Below, piece after piece: positions 1-8,695 of a stretch of DNA of 64,000 bases (its first letter is position 1; the number at the start of each line of letters is the position of its first letter). The stretch lies in NCBI GenBank assembly GCA_910577635.1, contig CAJTNR010000002.1, positions 61,353 to 125,352 on the forward strand, given 5' to 3'. The notes beneath the pieces were generated by a model, which saw nothing but the letters and a program-made list of their open reading frames with translations, did no database searches and was not told where the DNA came from. The DNA is from an uncultured Vampirovibrio sp. (GTDB lineage: Bacteria; Cyanobacteriota; Vampirovibrionia; Gastranaerophilales; Gastranaerophilaceae). Position numbers and translations under genes: made by a program.

Positions 1-446
1 TCTTGTATAGCTCTTTTTTCTGTCTCATCACCGTATGGATCTTTAGAGCGGTGTTTATCTGCAACATTGATTCCATCAAGAACATCATTTATAGTATTTA
101 AACCATCTTTTATATTTTCAATATTTCTCAAAACACTTAAATCATCTAAGTGTCCTTCTTCTTTTAGTGAATCAGCTAAATACATTAAATAATCGTCATC
201 CTTATTGCTTTTCGCAAATTCATCATCGAATTTGCCTTTTACAGTACCGCTTTTACTAGTATAAGCTATAAAGTTTTTATCAGAATCAATTGTTTTAAAC
301 CAATCATTATATGCTCGCTGCATATACTTTTCATCAGGTGGCGCAGTTAAAGTTTTTTTAACAACACTTTTTGCATTTTCATCATCAAACCTTCCAAAAG
401 AAACCTTTTTTGTTTGAACATAATTACTAACCGGAGATACTCTCAT
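1..446 (-). CDS. Hypothetical protein, tandem paralog, C-terminus off the left edge
   Basis: The frame is open from an ATG at 446 to the window edge without a stop, so the C-terminus is missing. The translation begins MRVSPVSNYVQ and carries VSFGRF at about residues 15-20. It aligns almost residue for residue with the gene at 514-987, sharing the blocks KSVVKKTLTAPPDE, WFKTIDSDKNFIAYTS and GTVKGKFDDEFAK, and diverges mainly in the middle. There is no signal peptide or membrane segment. A GAGGGTG ribosome-binding-like sequence lies upstream, identical to the one before the second copy. The function is unknown. I infer a lineage-specific family expanded by tandem duplication. Confidence 0.75.
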   Translation of the reverse strand, partial: MRVSPVSNYVQTKKVSFGRFDDENAKSVVKKTLTAPPDEKYMQRAYNDWFKTIDSDKNFIAYTSKSGTVKGKFDDEFAKSNKDDDYLMYLADSLKEEGHLDDLSVLRNIENIKDGLNTINDVLDGINVADKHRSKDPYGDETEKRAIQ

Positions 447-1035
447 TTTTTCTTACACCCTCATTTTTTGTACAATTTTAAAATTGGAAAATTATATATT
501 TAAAGTAATTGTTTTAATCGGCTAAGTTATCAATACGGGCTTGTCTTTCATAATCTTTTTCGGTCGCATCGCCGAAAGGATCTTTTGAACGATATTTTTT
601 TGAAACATCAATCCCGTTAAGTGTATCATTTATATCTTCTAGATCTGAAGCAATTTCTTCTACATTATCTATCTTGCTCAAATCTTCTAAGGTTCCTCCT
701 CTTTTCAAGAGCTCTATACTAAGCATTATGAATCTGTTATCACTGTTTCTTTTCGCAAATTCATCATCAAATTTGCCTTTTACAGTTCCATTTTCGCTTG
801 TATAAGCAATAAAGTTTTTATCAGAATCAATTGTTTTAAACCAATAATTATATGCTGGCTGCATATAATCTTCATCAGGTGGCGCAGTTAAAGTTTTTTT
901 AACAACACTTTTTGCATTTTCATCTTGAAATCTGCCAAAAGAAAGCTTATTTTTTTGAACATAATTACTAACTGGAGATACTCTCATTTTTTCTTACACC
1001 CTCATTTTTTGTACAATTCTAAAATTGGAAAATTA
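444..1035. repeat. Tandem duplication including the upstream regulatory region
   Basis: The roughly 50 bases upstream of both copies (about 447-500 and 988-1035) are nearly identical: a run of T, TCTTACACCCTC, TTTTTTGTACAATT, then AAAATTGGAAAATTATAT. In the first copy CAATTTTAAAATTG (473-486) is a perfect 14-base palindrome. In the second copy one base is changed. The gene was therefore duplicated together with its promoter/operator, so both copies probably respond to the same regulator. Confidence 0.7.
514..987 (-). CDS. Hypothetical protein, second tandem copy (157 aa)
   Basis: Complete soluble, charged protein of 157 residues that starts MRVSPVSNYVQ and has LSFGRF near residue 16. It is the intact paralog of the truncated gene at the left edge. 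The two are most alike over the first 80 residues and at the C-terminal block with KDPFGDATEK. No catalytic motif, signal peptide or transmembrane helix is visible. The ATG at 987 is preceded by GAGGGTG. The SFGR motif near the N-terminus resembles short S-F-x-G motifs in other orphan proteins of this window, for example the one at 19253. Function unknown. Confidence 0.8.
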   Translation of the reverse strand: MRVSPVSNYVQKNKLSFGRFQDENAKSVVKKTLTAPPDEDYMQPAYNYWFKTIDSDKNFIAYTSENGTVKGKFDDEFAKRNSDNRFIMLSIELLKRGGTLEDLSKIDNVEEIASDLEDINDTLNGIDVSKKYRSKDPFGDATEKDYERQARIDNLAD

Positions 1036-1074
1036 TATTATATATAGAATAAAAATAAATTTCAATAGGACTAT

Positions 1075-2244
1075 TTAATAGCTCTCTTTTAAATAATCCT
1101 CAAGAGCTTTTGTAATGGCTTTGGAAATTTTCTTTTGAAACTTCGAATCAACAAGTTGATTTGCTTCTTCTTTTCGAATAATATACCCGCATTCAATTAA
1201 AACACTCAAAAACTCGGTTGGTCGAATGACTGCAAAGGAAGCATGGTTTACTTTATCATCTCTAAATTTAGTTGCAACAATAAGATTCTTTTGGATTGTT
1301 TGTGCCAAGGGTTTTGATTGATTCTGATAATAATAAGTTCCGACACCGTGTTTTTTATCGATATCTTTTCTGTTGGGTAATGAGTTTTGATGAATGCTAA
1401 GGTAGATATCAGCATTTTTTTCCTTTGCAAATTCAATTCTTTTATTAAGAGTGACTTTTTTGTCTTTTTTCCTTGTCAAATAAACCTTAGCGCCTCTTTT
1501 TCTTAATTCTTTTTTTAATTTTTTTGATATTTCAAGATTAATTGTTTTTTCTTCCAAACCAAAAGCGCAAGCACCGCGCTCGCTGCCTCCGTGTCCCGGG
1601 TCAATTATAACGACAATATTTTTTAGGGGTTTTTTCTTATTAATTTTAGGTGATTTTTTAATTGATAGGATATATCCTTTATTGTATTTTTCAATCCCGT
1701 ATCCAAACAAGGGAAGCTTGTCTGAATATTTAAGAGAAAACTTAGTATCAATTTTTTTTGAGTATTGAAACTTAGTGTCTTTTTCAATTTTTACTTTATT
1801 CGGGTCAAAGTGGTTATCAAATAGCGTAAAATTAAGCGTTTTTGAGTCTTCTTTAATTTGGGTTGCGCCTAAAAAAGGGGTTTCAATAAAAATCTTATAG
1901 TCTTTTTTGGTTTCAATTTTTGTAACTTTTTCAATTGAATCAAATCTTTTTTCAGGAATAACTGCCTGAACTTCAACAGCTTTTTTGTTAATAAAACCGT
2001 AATAGTCGTTATCTAAGACCACCCGGTAATAATTAGGGGTTTGTTTGTCGGCAAAAAGAATCGTGTTTTTGTAAAAATGTGTTAATCTATTAGAATTCTC
2101 GCAATCCTTCTGTCTTAAGGGGGTATTATCAGCTAAAACCTCTAAAACCGCATACTTTGCAATCCCCACATTTTTCAAATTGCTCTGCGCTAATAAGGGC
2201 GATTGGATTAATAGGATTAATAATAAAAGAATAAATTTTTTCAT
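1075..2244 (-). CDS. N-acetylmuramoyl-L-alanine amidase (Amidase_3), exported
   Basis: Predicted zinc amidase that cleaves the peptide stem from N-acetylmuramic acid in peptidoglycan. From the ATG at 2244 the protein (389 aa) opens with a signal peptide (MKKFILLLL). An SH3b-like region follows at about residues 25-95, then the Amidase_3 domain from about residue 208. Zinc/catalytic signatures are visible: the His of DPGHGG, a Glu in the following GLEEKT, the His of LSIHQN and the Glu of LIECGY. A longer reading frame starting at a TTG (2265) overlaps the upstream gene. The ATG was chosen because it puts the signal peptide at the N-terminus, 4 bases after the stop of cdaA, which suggests co-transcription. 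Confidence 0.88.
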   Translation of the reverse strand: MKKFILLLLILLIQSPLLAQSNLKNVGIAKYAVLEVLADNTPLRQKDCENSNRLTHFYKNTILFADKQTPNYYRVVLDNDYYGFINKKAVEVQAVIPEKRFDSIEKVTKIETKKDYKIFIETPFLGATQIKEDSKTLNFTLFDNHFDPNKVKIEKDTKFQYSKKIDTKFSLKYSDKLPLFGYGIEKYNKGYILSIKKSPKINKKKPLKNIVVIIDPGHGGSERGACAFGLEEKTINLEISKKLKKELRKRGAKVYLTRKKDKKVTLNKRIEFAKEKNADIYLSIHQNSLPNRKDIDKKHGVGTYYYQNQSKPLAQTIQKNLIVATKFRDDKVNHASFAVIRPTEFLSVLIECGYIIRKEEANQLVDSKFQKKISKAITKALEDYLKESY

Positions 2245-2248
2245 AGTT

Positions 2249-3157
2249 TTATTGGTTTTTTCCAAAGATATTGTCGAATTTGATAAAGTTTTTTTCTGTT
2301 TGTTTTTTTTCTTCCTGTTTATAGCCTAAAATTCTTATTAAATCTGTTTTAAGTTTGGCTAAATCTTCGTACTTTTTAAGTGTTCCATCTATTGCAACGC
2401 TCACATCCCCTGTTTCTTCACTAACTACAATACAAGCGCAGTCAGGATAAACCTCAGAAACCCCGATAGCTGCTCTATGGCGGGTTCCATATCTCCAGGA
2501 TAACTTCGGATCCTCAGTGAGGGGCAATAGTACTCCTGCAGATATTATCTTATCATCCCTTATTACAACGGCTCCGTCGTGAAGAGGAGTTTTCGGGAAA
2601 AAAATTGTCAATAAGAGCTCCTGGGAAATATCGGCGTTGAGCTTAACCCCGACATCCGATTGGGCAAGGGATGTTGAATCTTTTTGAAGTACAATAAGAC
2701 CCCCTGTTTTAGACTTTGATAAATACTTAATTGTTTCGATTAATTCTTTAGCCACATCAATCTTTTTATCATTATCAATTCCTTGATTATTCATAAAAAG
2801 TTTTTCGAATAAATTACCCTGTCCGATATAGCCTAAAAAACGTCTTAACTCGGGCTGAAAAATTACAATTAGCGCAAAAGCAACAATTGAAACAAGGGTT
2901 TTTAGAAATACACCAAAAATATTAAGATTAATTTTAATTAAAAGTTCAGATACTCCCCACATTACAACTAAAGCTAAAGAACCCCTTACAAGGTTTTCGC
3001 TTTGCGTTCCTTTAATAAATCTTTTGTGAAGGTAATAAAGAATAAAAACAAGAACGAAAATTTCAAAGATATTTACCCCGAGGGCAATTCTATCCATGCC
3101 TTGAAAAAAGTTTTCAATTTGGGATAATATAAAAACATCAAAGTGTGTAGGATTCAT
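2249..3157 (-). CDS. cdaA: Diadenylate cyclase CdaA, membrane-bound
   Basis: Synthesises cyclic di-AMP from two ATP molecules. Three hydrophobic segments (about residues 31-46, 58-75 and 78-100) anchor the protein. The DAC domain then carries the diagnostic DGA motif (about 194-196) and the RHR motif in GTRHRAA (about 226-228). The length (302 aa) fits the CdaA/YbbP class of Firmicutes and cyanobacteria. The ATG at 3157 has a strong AAGGAG 5 bases upstream. It lies between lysA upstream and a cell-wall amidase downstream on the same strand. That fits the known link between c-di-AMP and cell-wall homeostasis, although no glmM or CdaR gene is adjacent. Confidence 0.93.
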   Translation of the reverse strand: MNPTHFDVFILSQIENFFQGMDRIALGVNIFEIFVLVFILYYLHKRFIKGTQSENLVRGSLALVVMWGVSELLIKINLNIFGVFLKTLVSIVAFALIVIFQPELRRFLGYIGQGNLFEKLFMNNQGIDNDKKIDVAKELIETIKYLSKSKTGGLIVLQKDSTSLAQSDVGVKLNADISQELLLTIFFPKTPLHDGAVVIRDDKIISAGVLLPLTEDPKLSWRYGTRHRAAIGVSEVYPDCACIVVSEETGDVSVAIDGTLKKYEDLAKLKTDLIRILGYKQEEKKQTEKNFIKFDNIFGKNQ

Positions 3158-3165
3158 GGTACTCC

Positions 3166-4479
3166 TTAATCAATTATATCGTTTTGTACAAGCTGATTCA
3201 GAGTTTGTCTTTTTAAAATCAGCTTATCTTTTCCTTCATCAATCATTACCATTGCAGGTTTTAAGGAGCTGTTATAATTACTTGACATTGAATAACAATA
3301 AGCTCCTGTATCAAAAACACAAAGGATATCCCCCGATTGAGGATTATTAAGTTCAATATCTTTTATTAGAATATCCCCTGATTCGCAGAACTTGCCTGCA
3401 ACTGTAACAAGTTCTTGTTTATTTTCTTCTTTTTTATTAACAATTATAGCTTCATACTTTGCTTCATACATAGAAGGGCGCGGGTTATCTGCCATGCCTC
3501 CGTCTATGGTAATATACTTTCTTATATTTTCAATTTCTTTAATCGAACCAATGGTATAAAGCGTAAAACCTGCACTGCAGACTAAAGAACGCCCGGGTTC
3601 AATGTATAGAATTGGTTTTTTTAAGTTTAATTTTTTAGTATTATCATCAATTGATTGAACAACAATTTTTGCAATATCAAAAACACTTGGAGGGTTGTCA
3701 GCTTTTGTATAGGTAATTCCCAAACCTCCACCAATATTGATTTCTGTTAGTTCATAGCTATATTTATCTTTAATTTTTTTAATTTCATTAAGCAAAACTG
3801 AAACAAGGTCATAATAAGGCTGCGTCTCAAAAATTTGCGAGCCTATATGTGCGTGAAGCCCTGTAAGTTTAAGGTTTTTATATTCATTAAGAACCAAACT
3901 AACCGCTTTATCAATTTTATCGAGTGGAAAACCAAACTTCGAATCAATTTGTCCTGTTTTAATATAATCGTGTGTGTGACATTCGATATTGGGAGTGATT
4001 CTTAAGTGGATTTTTTGAACTTTGTTTTTTTTATTAGCAATGCTATTAAGCTCTTTTAGTTCGAAAAAATTATCCACACTAAAGTGGTCAATTCTATTAT
4101 CAATTGCAAACTCAATTTCTTCTTGAGATTTATTATTGCCATTAAAAGAAGATTTTTCAAGTCCTACACCTGCGTTTAACAAGACAAACATCTCTCCTTT
4201 TGAAACAACATCAAATCCAAGTCCCAAAGAAGCCAGAACCTTTGCAACTGCTCCTGTCATAAGAGCTTTTGAAGCAAAGAGGATGTTGGTTTTATTGTAG
4301 ATTGAAAAAGCTTCAATATAATCTTTTGCCATTTTTTCCAATGTCGGTTTATCGATAACATATAAAGGAGTTTTATATTTTTTTGCTAAATCTAATAAAT
4401 CGATATTGGATATTGAAAGATTACCTTTGTCATTAATTTTAGTACTAATCGGTTTAACTTGTTGATTTGGATATGTCAT
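3166..4479 (-). CDS. lysA: Diaminopimelate decarboxylase
   Basis: PLP enzyme that decarboxylates meso-diaminopimelate to L-lysine, the last step of lysine synthesis. The 437-residue protein has the fold-type III barrel with the PLP lysine in FASKA (K71), the glycine-rich phosphate-binding INIGGGLG loop (about 245) and the C-terminal active-site CESGD motif (about 363). The ATG at 4479 follows an AAAGGA sequence. The stop lies 8 bases before the cdaA start, so lysA, cdaA and the amidase probably form one transcript. Confidence 0.95.
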   Translation of the reverse strand: MTYPNQQVKPISTKINDKGNLSISNIDLLDLAKKYKTPLYVIDKPTLEKMAKDYIEAFSIYNKTNILFASKALMTGAVAKVLASLGLGFDVVSKGEMFVLLNAGVGLEKSSFNGNNKSQEEIEFAIDNRIDHFSVDNFFELKELNSIANKKNKVQKIHLRITPNIECHTHDYIKTGQIDSKFGFPLDKIDKAVSLVLNEYKNLKLTGLHAHIGSQIFETQPYYDLVSVLLNEIKKIKDKYSYELTEINIGGGLGITYTKADNPPSVFDIAKIVVQSIDDNTKKLNLKKPILYIEPGRSLVCSAGFTLYTIGSIKEIENIRKYITIDGGMADNPRPSMYEAKYEAIIVNKKEENKQELVTVAGKFCESGDILIKDIELNNPQSGDILCVFDTGAYCYSMSSNYNSSLKPAMVMIDEGKDKLILKRQTLNQLVQNDIID

Positions 4480-4556
4480 ATTGGTCCTTTTTTCTTCTTG
4501 CTAAATTTTTATAATGATTATAACATAAATAAAGATAATTTTAAGGAAAATAAAAA

Positions 4557-5579
4557 ATGGAACAAACTAAAGTTTTGAGCTTAAAGAATATTATAGTTTT
4601 TATACTAATCCTTGGAGTTGTTGCTCTTGGAGTTTTTTCACTTGATATTCTTTTAATGCTCTTTGCTTCTTTTGTTATAACCTGCGCTATTACTCCTACA
4701 ATTAACAGAATGGAAAAATACATTCCGCGCATTTGGTGTGTAACATTGATTCTTCTAGGATTAATCCTTGCTAGTTTTTTAATTCTTGTTCCTTTAATTT
4801 CAATATCCATTAAAGAAGCAACAGGGCTTTTGGGCAATTTTATTCCCGCACTTGATAATTATCTTGATAATCTTGTTCAATTGAAAATTTTTAATATTAA
4901 ACTATCGGATTTTATAACCCTTGAATCAATTAAAGAACCCTTAGCACAGGGGGCACAGAGCTTGATTCAGAATTCAATTGCCGCAGGAAAAATTGCAGCT
5001 AATTTTCTTACAACCTTTTTTGCAATATCAATAATGGTTTTCTATTTTGCCTATGATGAAAAAAGATTAAAGGATAAATTCATAGAGTTTTTCCCTCAGG
5101 AACAAAAAGATAAAGCAAGGAAGATAATGGATAATATTGCATCTAAAGTAGGCAACTACATATTTGCGCAAGGAATTGCAATGGTTTTTGTCGGATTATT
5201 AACAACAATAGGTCTTTTGTTAATTCACAATTCACACGCTTTTTTATTAGGGGTAATTACTTGTGTTTTAGATATTATTCCTGTTATAGGTCCTAGTATT
5301 GCAGTTGGTATTGGTCTTATAACAAGTGCTTCAGGCGGGTTTTTATATGTTCTTTTAACTTTTATAGTTTATATGATTGCCCAATGGGCGCAAAACCAGC
5401 TTTTAAGACCAATTGTTTTTGGAAAGCTTCTTAATATGCATCCTTTAATGATAATTGTAGCTTTGTTAATCTGTGCAAGGTTTCTAGGTTTCTGGGGGGT
5501 AATTTTATCTCCTGCAATCGCAAGTGCTATTTGTGTTTTAGTTGATGAGCTGTATTTAGATAGAATAAATAATAAATAA
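4557..5579 (+). CDS. AI-2E family transporter (PerM/YtvI-like)
   Basis: Integral membrane protein of 340 residues with the AI-2E family pattern: two N-terminal helices, a hydrophilic insertion, then clustered C-terminal helices with the DIIPVIGP and LLRPIVFG motifs typical of the family. Members have been linked to autoinducer-2 export, Na+/H+ exchange and other transport, so the substrate cannot be told from the sequence. AAGGAAA precedes the ATG. The stop overlaps the next start by one base (TAATG), so the radical SAM gene is translationally coupled. Confidence 0.88.
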   Translation: MEQTKVLSLKNIIVFILILGVVALGVFSLDILLMLFASFVITCAITPTINRMEKYIPRIWCVTLILLGLILASFLILVPLISISIKEATGLLGNFIPALDNYLDNLVQLKIFNIKLSDFITLESIKEPLAQGAQSLIQNSIAAGKIAANFLTTFFAISIMVFYFAYDEKRLKDKFIEFFPQEQKDKARKIMDNIASKVGNYIFAQGIAMVFVGLLTTIGLLLIHNSHAFLLGVITCVLDIIPVIGPSIAVGIGLITSASGGFLYVLLTFIVYMIAQWAQNQLLRPIVFGKLLNMHPLMIIVALLICARFLGFWGVILSPAIASAICVLVDELYLDRINNK

Positions 5580-7075
5580 TGGAACAATTCTTATATAAAA
5601 GACTCGAAAAAAAGGAGCCAAAAATTAATCTTTGGTTTTGTTATCCTGCAATTGAGAGTTTTGCGCTTGCTTCTTTAGGGTATCTTACAATCTTTAAAGA
5701 CTTTGATTTAAACCCGGATTTATTTGTTGAGAGGGTTTATGTGGATTCTAAAAATACGATAATTCCTCCTAATAACGTTGATTGTGTCGGTTTTTCAATT
5801 AGTTTTGAATTGGATATTCTATCTGTTATTAAAATGTTAAAAAAATATAATATTCCACTAAAAAGCATAGATAGAAAAGAACAAGACCCCATTGTTTTTG
5901 CAGGCGGTCCTGTTTTAATGTCTAATCCCATTATTTTTCAAGAATTTTTCGATTTTATTGCAGTCGGGGAAAAAACCTGTTTAAAACCTTGTTTTGAGAT
6001 ATTAAAAAACAAAAACAGCTTATCAAGAAAAGAAATTCTAAATAAACTATCTGCTATCGAAGGGATTTATGTCCCCGGGTATAATAAAGAAGTAAGAATT
6101 GCAAGGGATAATTTAAAAGATGAAATTATCTATACACCAATTCTATCTGACAAAAGTTTTTTTAATAATACCTTTATAATTGAACTTGAAAGGGGCTGTC
6201 CTAAACTTTGCAACTTTTGTTTAGCAAGCTGGCTCAATTTTCCGACTAGATTTGTCGATTATGAAAAAATCATTGAAGCAATTGACTTCGGACTTTGCTA
6301 TACTAATAAAATCGCTCTTTTAGGAGCCTATGTTGCAGGTCATCCGGATTTTAAAAAGATTATTGAATATATTAGCAAAAAAGAAAATATTGAACTTTCA
6401 ATTTCCTCTCTAAGAGCGGATTTAGCAGATATTGACCTAATTAAAACCTTAGTTAAGTGCAAACAAAAAACAGCAACAATTGCTCTTGAAGCAGGAAGTC
6501 AAAGACTGAGGGATTTAATTAAAAAAGACTTAACTAAAGATCAAATCTTGTCCTGTATTGATTCAATTCAAAAAGGCGGCCTTAAGGGAGTTAAAATATA
6601 CACAATGATTGGGCTTCCAAGTGAAACACAGGATGATATTACAAGTTTAGTAGAACTTATTAAAGAAATTAAAGATCAAACCAAAAAAAACAAAACTCCT
6701 TTTGATATTACCGTTTCAACTTCAAGTTTTATCCCTAAAATTCACACTCCTTTTGAAAATTTTAAAAGAGTTGAAAAATCGATTCTAAAAAAACGATTGG
6801 AGTACTTGAAAAAAAACTTTCATAAACTAGGAGTAAACTTTAGACCCTCAAGCCTTGATTGGGATGAGATTCAGACGTTTTTATCAACAACTAAAGCTCC
6901 TTTAGCTGATTTTCTGCTTGAAGTATTAGATAAGGGAGGGAATTTGGGTGCTTATAAACAAACCTTAAGAAAGCATGAGTTTATTGAAAGTGATTATCCT
7001 ATAATTGATTCAGGGACAAAAGAGCTTAAGGAAAAAAGAATTGCTGAGTTTAGAGAAAATTTACTTTATTTATAA
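5579..7075 (+). CDS. B12-binding-domain radical SAM protein
   Basis: 498-residue protein with an N-terminal cobalamin-binding-like region (VGFSISFELD, AGGPVLMSNP; about residues 1-135) and a radical SAM core. The [4Fe-4S] ligands are visible as C-x3-C-x2-C in GCPKLCNFC (C207, C211, C214), and a SAM-contact ALEAGS segment follows later in the barrel. This architecture matches a widespread uncharacterised group usually annotated as B12-binding radical SAM proteins. The reaction is unknown. The gene overlaps the upstream transporter stop by one base, and its 3' end overlaps the convergent gene at 7050-7532 by 26 bases. Confidence 0.88.
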   Translation: MEQFLYKRLEKKEPKINLWFCYPAIESFALASLGYLTIFKDFDLNPDLFVERVYVDSKNTIIPPNNVDCVGFSISFELDILSVIKMLKKYNIPLKSIDRKEQDPIVFAGGPVLMSNPIIFQEFFDFIAVGEKTCLKPCFEILKNKNSLSRKEILNKLSAIEGIYVPGYNKEVRIARDNLKDEIIYTPILSDKSFFNNTFIIELERGCPKLCNFCLASWLNFPTRFVDYEKIIEAIDFGLCYTNKIALLGAYVAGHPDFKKIIEYISKKENIELSISSLRADLADIDLIKTLVKCKQKTATIALEAGSQRLRDLIKKDLTKDQILSCIDSIQKGGLKGVKIYTMIGLPSETQDDITSLVELIKEIKDQTKKNKTPFDITVSTSSFIPKIHTPFENFKRVEKSILKKRLEYLKKNFHKLGVNFRPSSLDWDEIQTFLSTTKAPLADFLLEVLDKGGNLGAYKQTLRKHEFIESDYPIIDSGTKELKEKRIAEFRENLLYL

Positions 7076-7532
7076 GTGCAAGATTGTTAAGCTCAATTGT
7101 AAAAGAACCAAGGTTGTTTAGTGAATTAAGAGAGTTTTTTGAATAGCTTAAGTATAAATTTTCAACATAATTTTCAAGATCTGAAACTTCTTTGTTAAGT
7201 TCCTCATCTTCAATTCCTATAATGAGCTCTTTAAGTTCTTTTTTAATATCTTTAATATCATCTATAGGATTATCGTTAAAGTCTAAGTTAAGCTGATACA
7301 TTAAGTCTTTCCAGGGTCTTTTTGTTTTATCTTCTTCTTTTGTTTCTTCTGCTTTTTGATTAATCTTAGCTTTTTTTATTAAAGAAATATTCAAAGCTTC
7401 ATTGTCAGTCGGAGTTAAGTTTAGTTCTTTCATTTGCTTATCGATAGCAGATGACTTTTTCTTTTTATCATTTTTTTCAATACTATAATAATACTCATAC
7501 ATTGAGACGCTATTTATTGCATTAATCGACAT
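7050..7532 (-). CDS. Hypothetical protein starting MSINAINSV (160 aa)
   Basis: Unrecognised, highly charged soluble protein. The ATG at 7532 is chosen over an upstream start because it is preceded by AAAGG and begins with MSINAINSVS. The middle is Lys/Glu-rich with likely helices, and the C-terminus is Leu/Asn-rich. No catalytic motif or membrane segment is seen. The last 26 bases overlap the 3' end of the convergent radical SAM gene. Its opening resembles the MSVNSI start at 23778, which may be chance. Function unknown. Confidence 0.65.
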   Translation of the reverse strand: MSINAINSVSMYEYYYSIEKNDKKKKSSAIDKQMKELNLTPTDNEALNISLIKKAKINQKAEETKEEDKTKRPWKDLMYQLNLDFNDNPIDDIKDIKKELKELIIGIEDEELNKEVSDLENYVENLYLSYSKNSLNSLNNLGSFTIELNNLALINKVNFL

Positions 7533-7660
7533 AACCTTTAAAAAATCCTCGTTTGGGGGTATAGTTATTAATTCCCTAAAAAGATGTAGAATTAACAACA
7601 AAGGGTTTAATTTTTTGGTTTAAAGGGTTATAATGAGAAACGAAAAAAAGGAAGGGATTA

Positions 7661-8065
7661 ATGGATAAATACAAAGAATTAATGGATAAAGCAAAAGAAG
7701 CAAGTAAAAGAGCATATTGTCCTTATTCTAATTTTGCTGTCGGTGCTTGTGTTTTGTATGAAAGCGGTGCAATATATACAGGATGCAATGTTGAAAACGT
7801 TAGTTACGGATTGTCTTTGTGTGCTGAAAGAAATGCAATTTCAACTGCTTTAGGGTTTGGCGAGAAAACAAAAATTAAAGCAGTTGCAATTTATTCTCCC
7901 AAACAAGCTTATTGTTTACCCTGTGGTGCCTGCAGGCAATGGCTTAGTGAGTTTTGTCTGGATAAGGAACAAACAAAAATTATCCTTGAAGATAAAAATA
8001 AAGAGATTGTTGTTCTTACTCAGGAAGAAATTTTTCCTTACGGTTTTAAATTCAATTTTGACTAG
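7661..8065 (+). CDS. cdd: Cytidine deaminase
   Basis: Zinc enzyme that deaminates cytidine and deoxycytidine to uridine and deoxyuridine for pyrimidine salvage. The 134-residue length is that of the small tetrameric class. Motifs: CPYSNFAVGA (substrate binding), CAERNA with the zinc Cys and catalytic Glu, and PCGACRQ with the other two zinc Cys. GGAAGG lies upstream of the ATG. The 3' end overlaps the convergent gene at 8062-8283 by 4 bases. Confidence 0.96.
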   Translation: MDKYKELMDKAKEASKRAYCPYSNFAVGACVLYESGAIYTGCNVENVSYGLSLCAERNAISTALGFGEKTKIKAVAIYSPKQAYCLPCGACRQWLSEFCLDKEQTKIILEDKNKEIVVLTQEEIFPYGFKFNFD

Positions 8066-8283
8066 TCGTCAATTATTACCTGTTTAAGTTCAATGTCGGG
8101 TTTACCTAAAACACGGACTAATTCAAGAACAGAAGCTTTCATCTGGCATTTCTGGCTTGAGGCATTGAAAAAGTCTGTATAAAAACACCCCTCGCAGTTA
8201 CAGCCCCTTTTATAGCATTCGATTGCGGTTTGTGTCCATCTTCTTACGGCTGTAGCTCTGCCTAAATCTCTACTTTTTAACAC
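8062..8283 (-). CDS. Small Cys-rich protein (73 aa), GTG start
   Basis: Small basic protein with a cysteine cluster in CYKRGCNCEGCFY and one more Cys in QKCQM, which could bind a metal or Fe-S cluster. Its N-terminal half, with RRWTQTAIECY, looks helical and could be DNA- or RNA-binding. The start is GTG at 8283, supported by GGGAG about 10 bases upstream. The function is not recognised. No operon partner: the convergent gene is cytidine deaminase, and upstream lies the repeat-rich pnp leader region. Confidence 0.7.
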   Translation of the reverse strand: MLKSRDLGRATAVRRWTQTAIECYKRGCNCEGCFYTDFFNASSQKCQMKASVLELVRVLGKPDIELKQVIIDD

Positions 8284-8421
8284 TTATAAACTCTCCCAAA
8301 ATCTGATTGCCAAAAAAGCTGTATCGTTATTTGCTTACTGCCCCTTGGCTTTAATATAATTATATCGTTTCAGTTTCAATTATCAAGCACTTTTTCAGCA
8401 ATTATTAAGGAAATTTACAAT

Positions 8422-8610
8422 CATGGTTTCCCGCTCAAAGCTTGTATTTCAAGGGTCCCGACCTGCCAAAAACCATGGCATGTCATGGTTTTTAGTCTTT
8501 AGCCTGTTCAAAAACCATGGGCTGTAGAGGATATCGACGAATTGAAAAAAATTTAAAAACGTAAACAATTGTAAACAATACAATAAAATCCATGACCCCT
8601 TGGTCATGGA
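8422..8610. repeat. Cluster of CATGG/AAAAACCATG repeats and hairpins in the pnp leader region
   Basis: The gene-free stretch 8284-8695 holds a set of related elements: CATGGTTT at 8422, a perfect inverted repeat AAAAACCATG (8468-8477) / CATGGTTTTT (8484-8493) with a 6-base loop, another AAAAACCATGG at 8510-8520, and a second inverted repeat at 8589-8610. A GTAAACAATT / GTAAACAATA direct repeat lies between them. The GC content of the elements is above their surroundings. They are too few and too irregularly spaced for a CRISPR array. They could be alternative pairing partners in the leader RNA or protein-binding sites. Confidence 0.6.
8589..8610 (+). promoter_or_regulatory. Leader hairpin 86 bases upstream of pnp
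   Basis: TCCATGACC (8589-8597) and GGTCATGGA (8602-8610) form a perfect 9-base-pair stem with a 4-base loop. No T-run follows, so it is not an ordinary terminator. In E. coli the pnp mRNA leader forms a double-stranded structure cut by RNase III as part of PNPase autocontrol. A similar role here is inference from the position only. Confidence 0.45.
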
Positions 8611-8695
8611 CTCTAACTAAAATTCTTGTTTTCTTGCACTTAAAACGCCTTTATTATAAAATTTATATATATTATGTAAAAGAAAGAAGAAAAAA

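Noticed and set aside
8422..8610. CRISPR-like array
   Set aside because: The CATGG elements are short, mixed in orientation and unevenly spaced, with no constant repeat length and no cas gene nearby.
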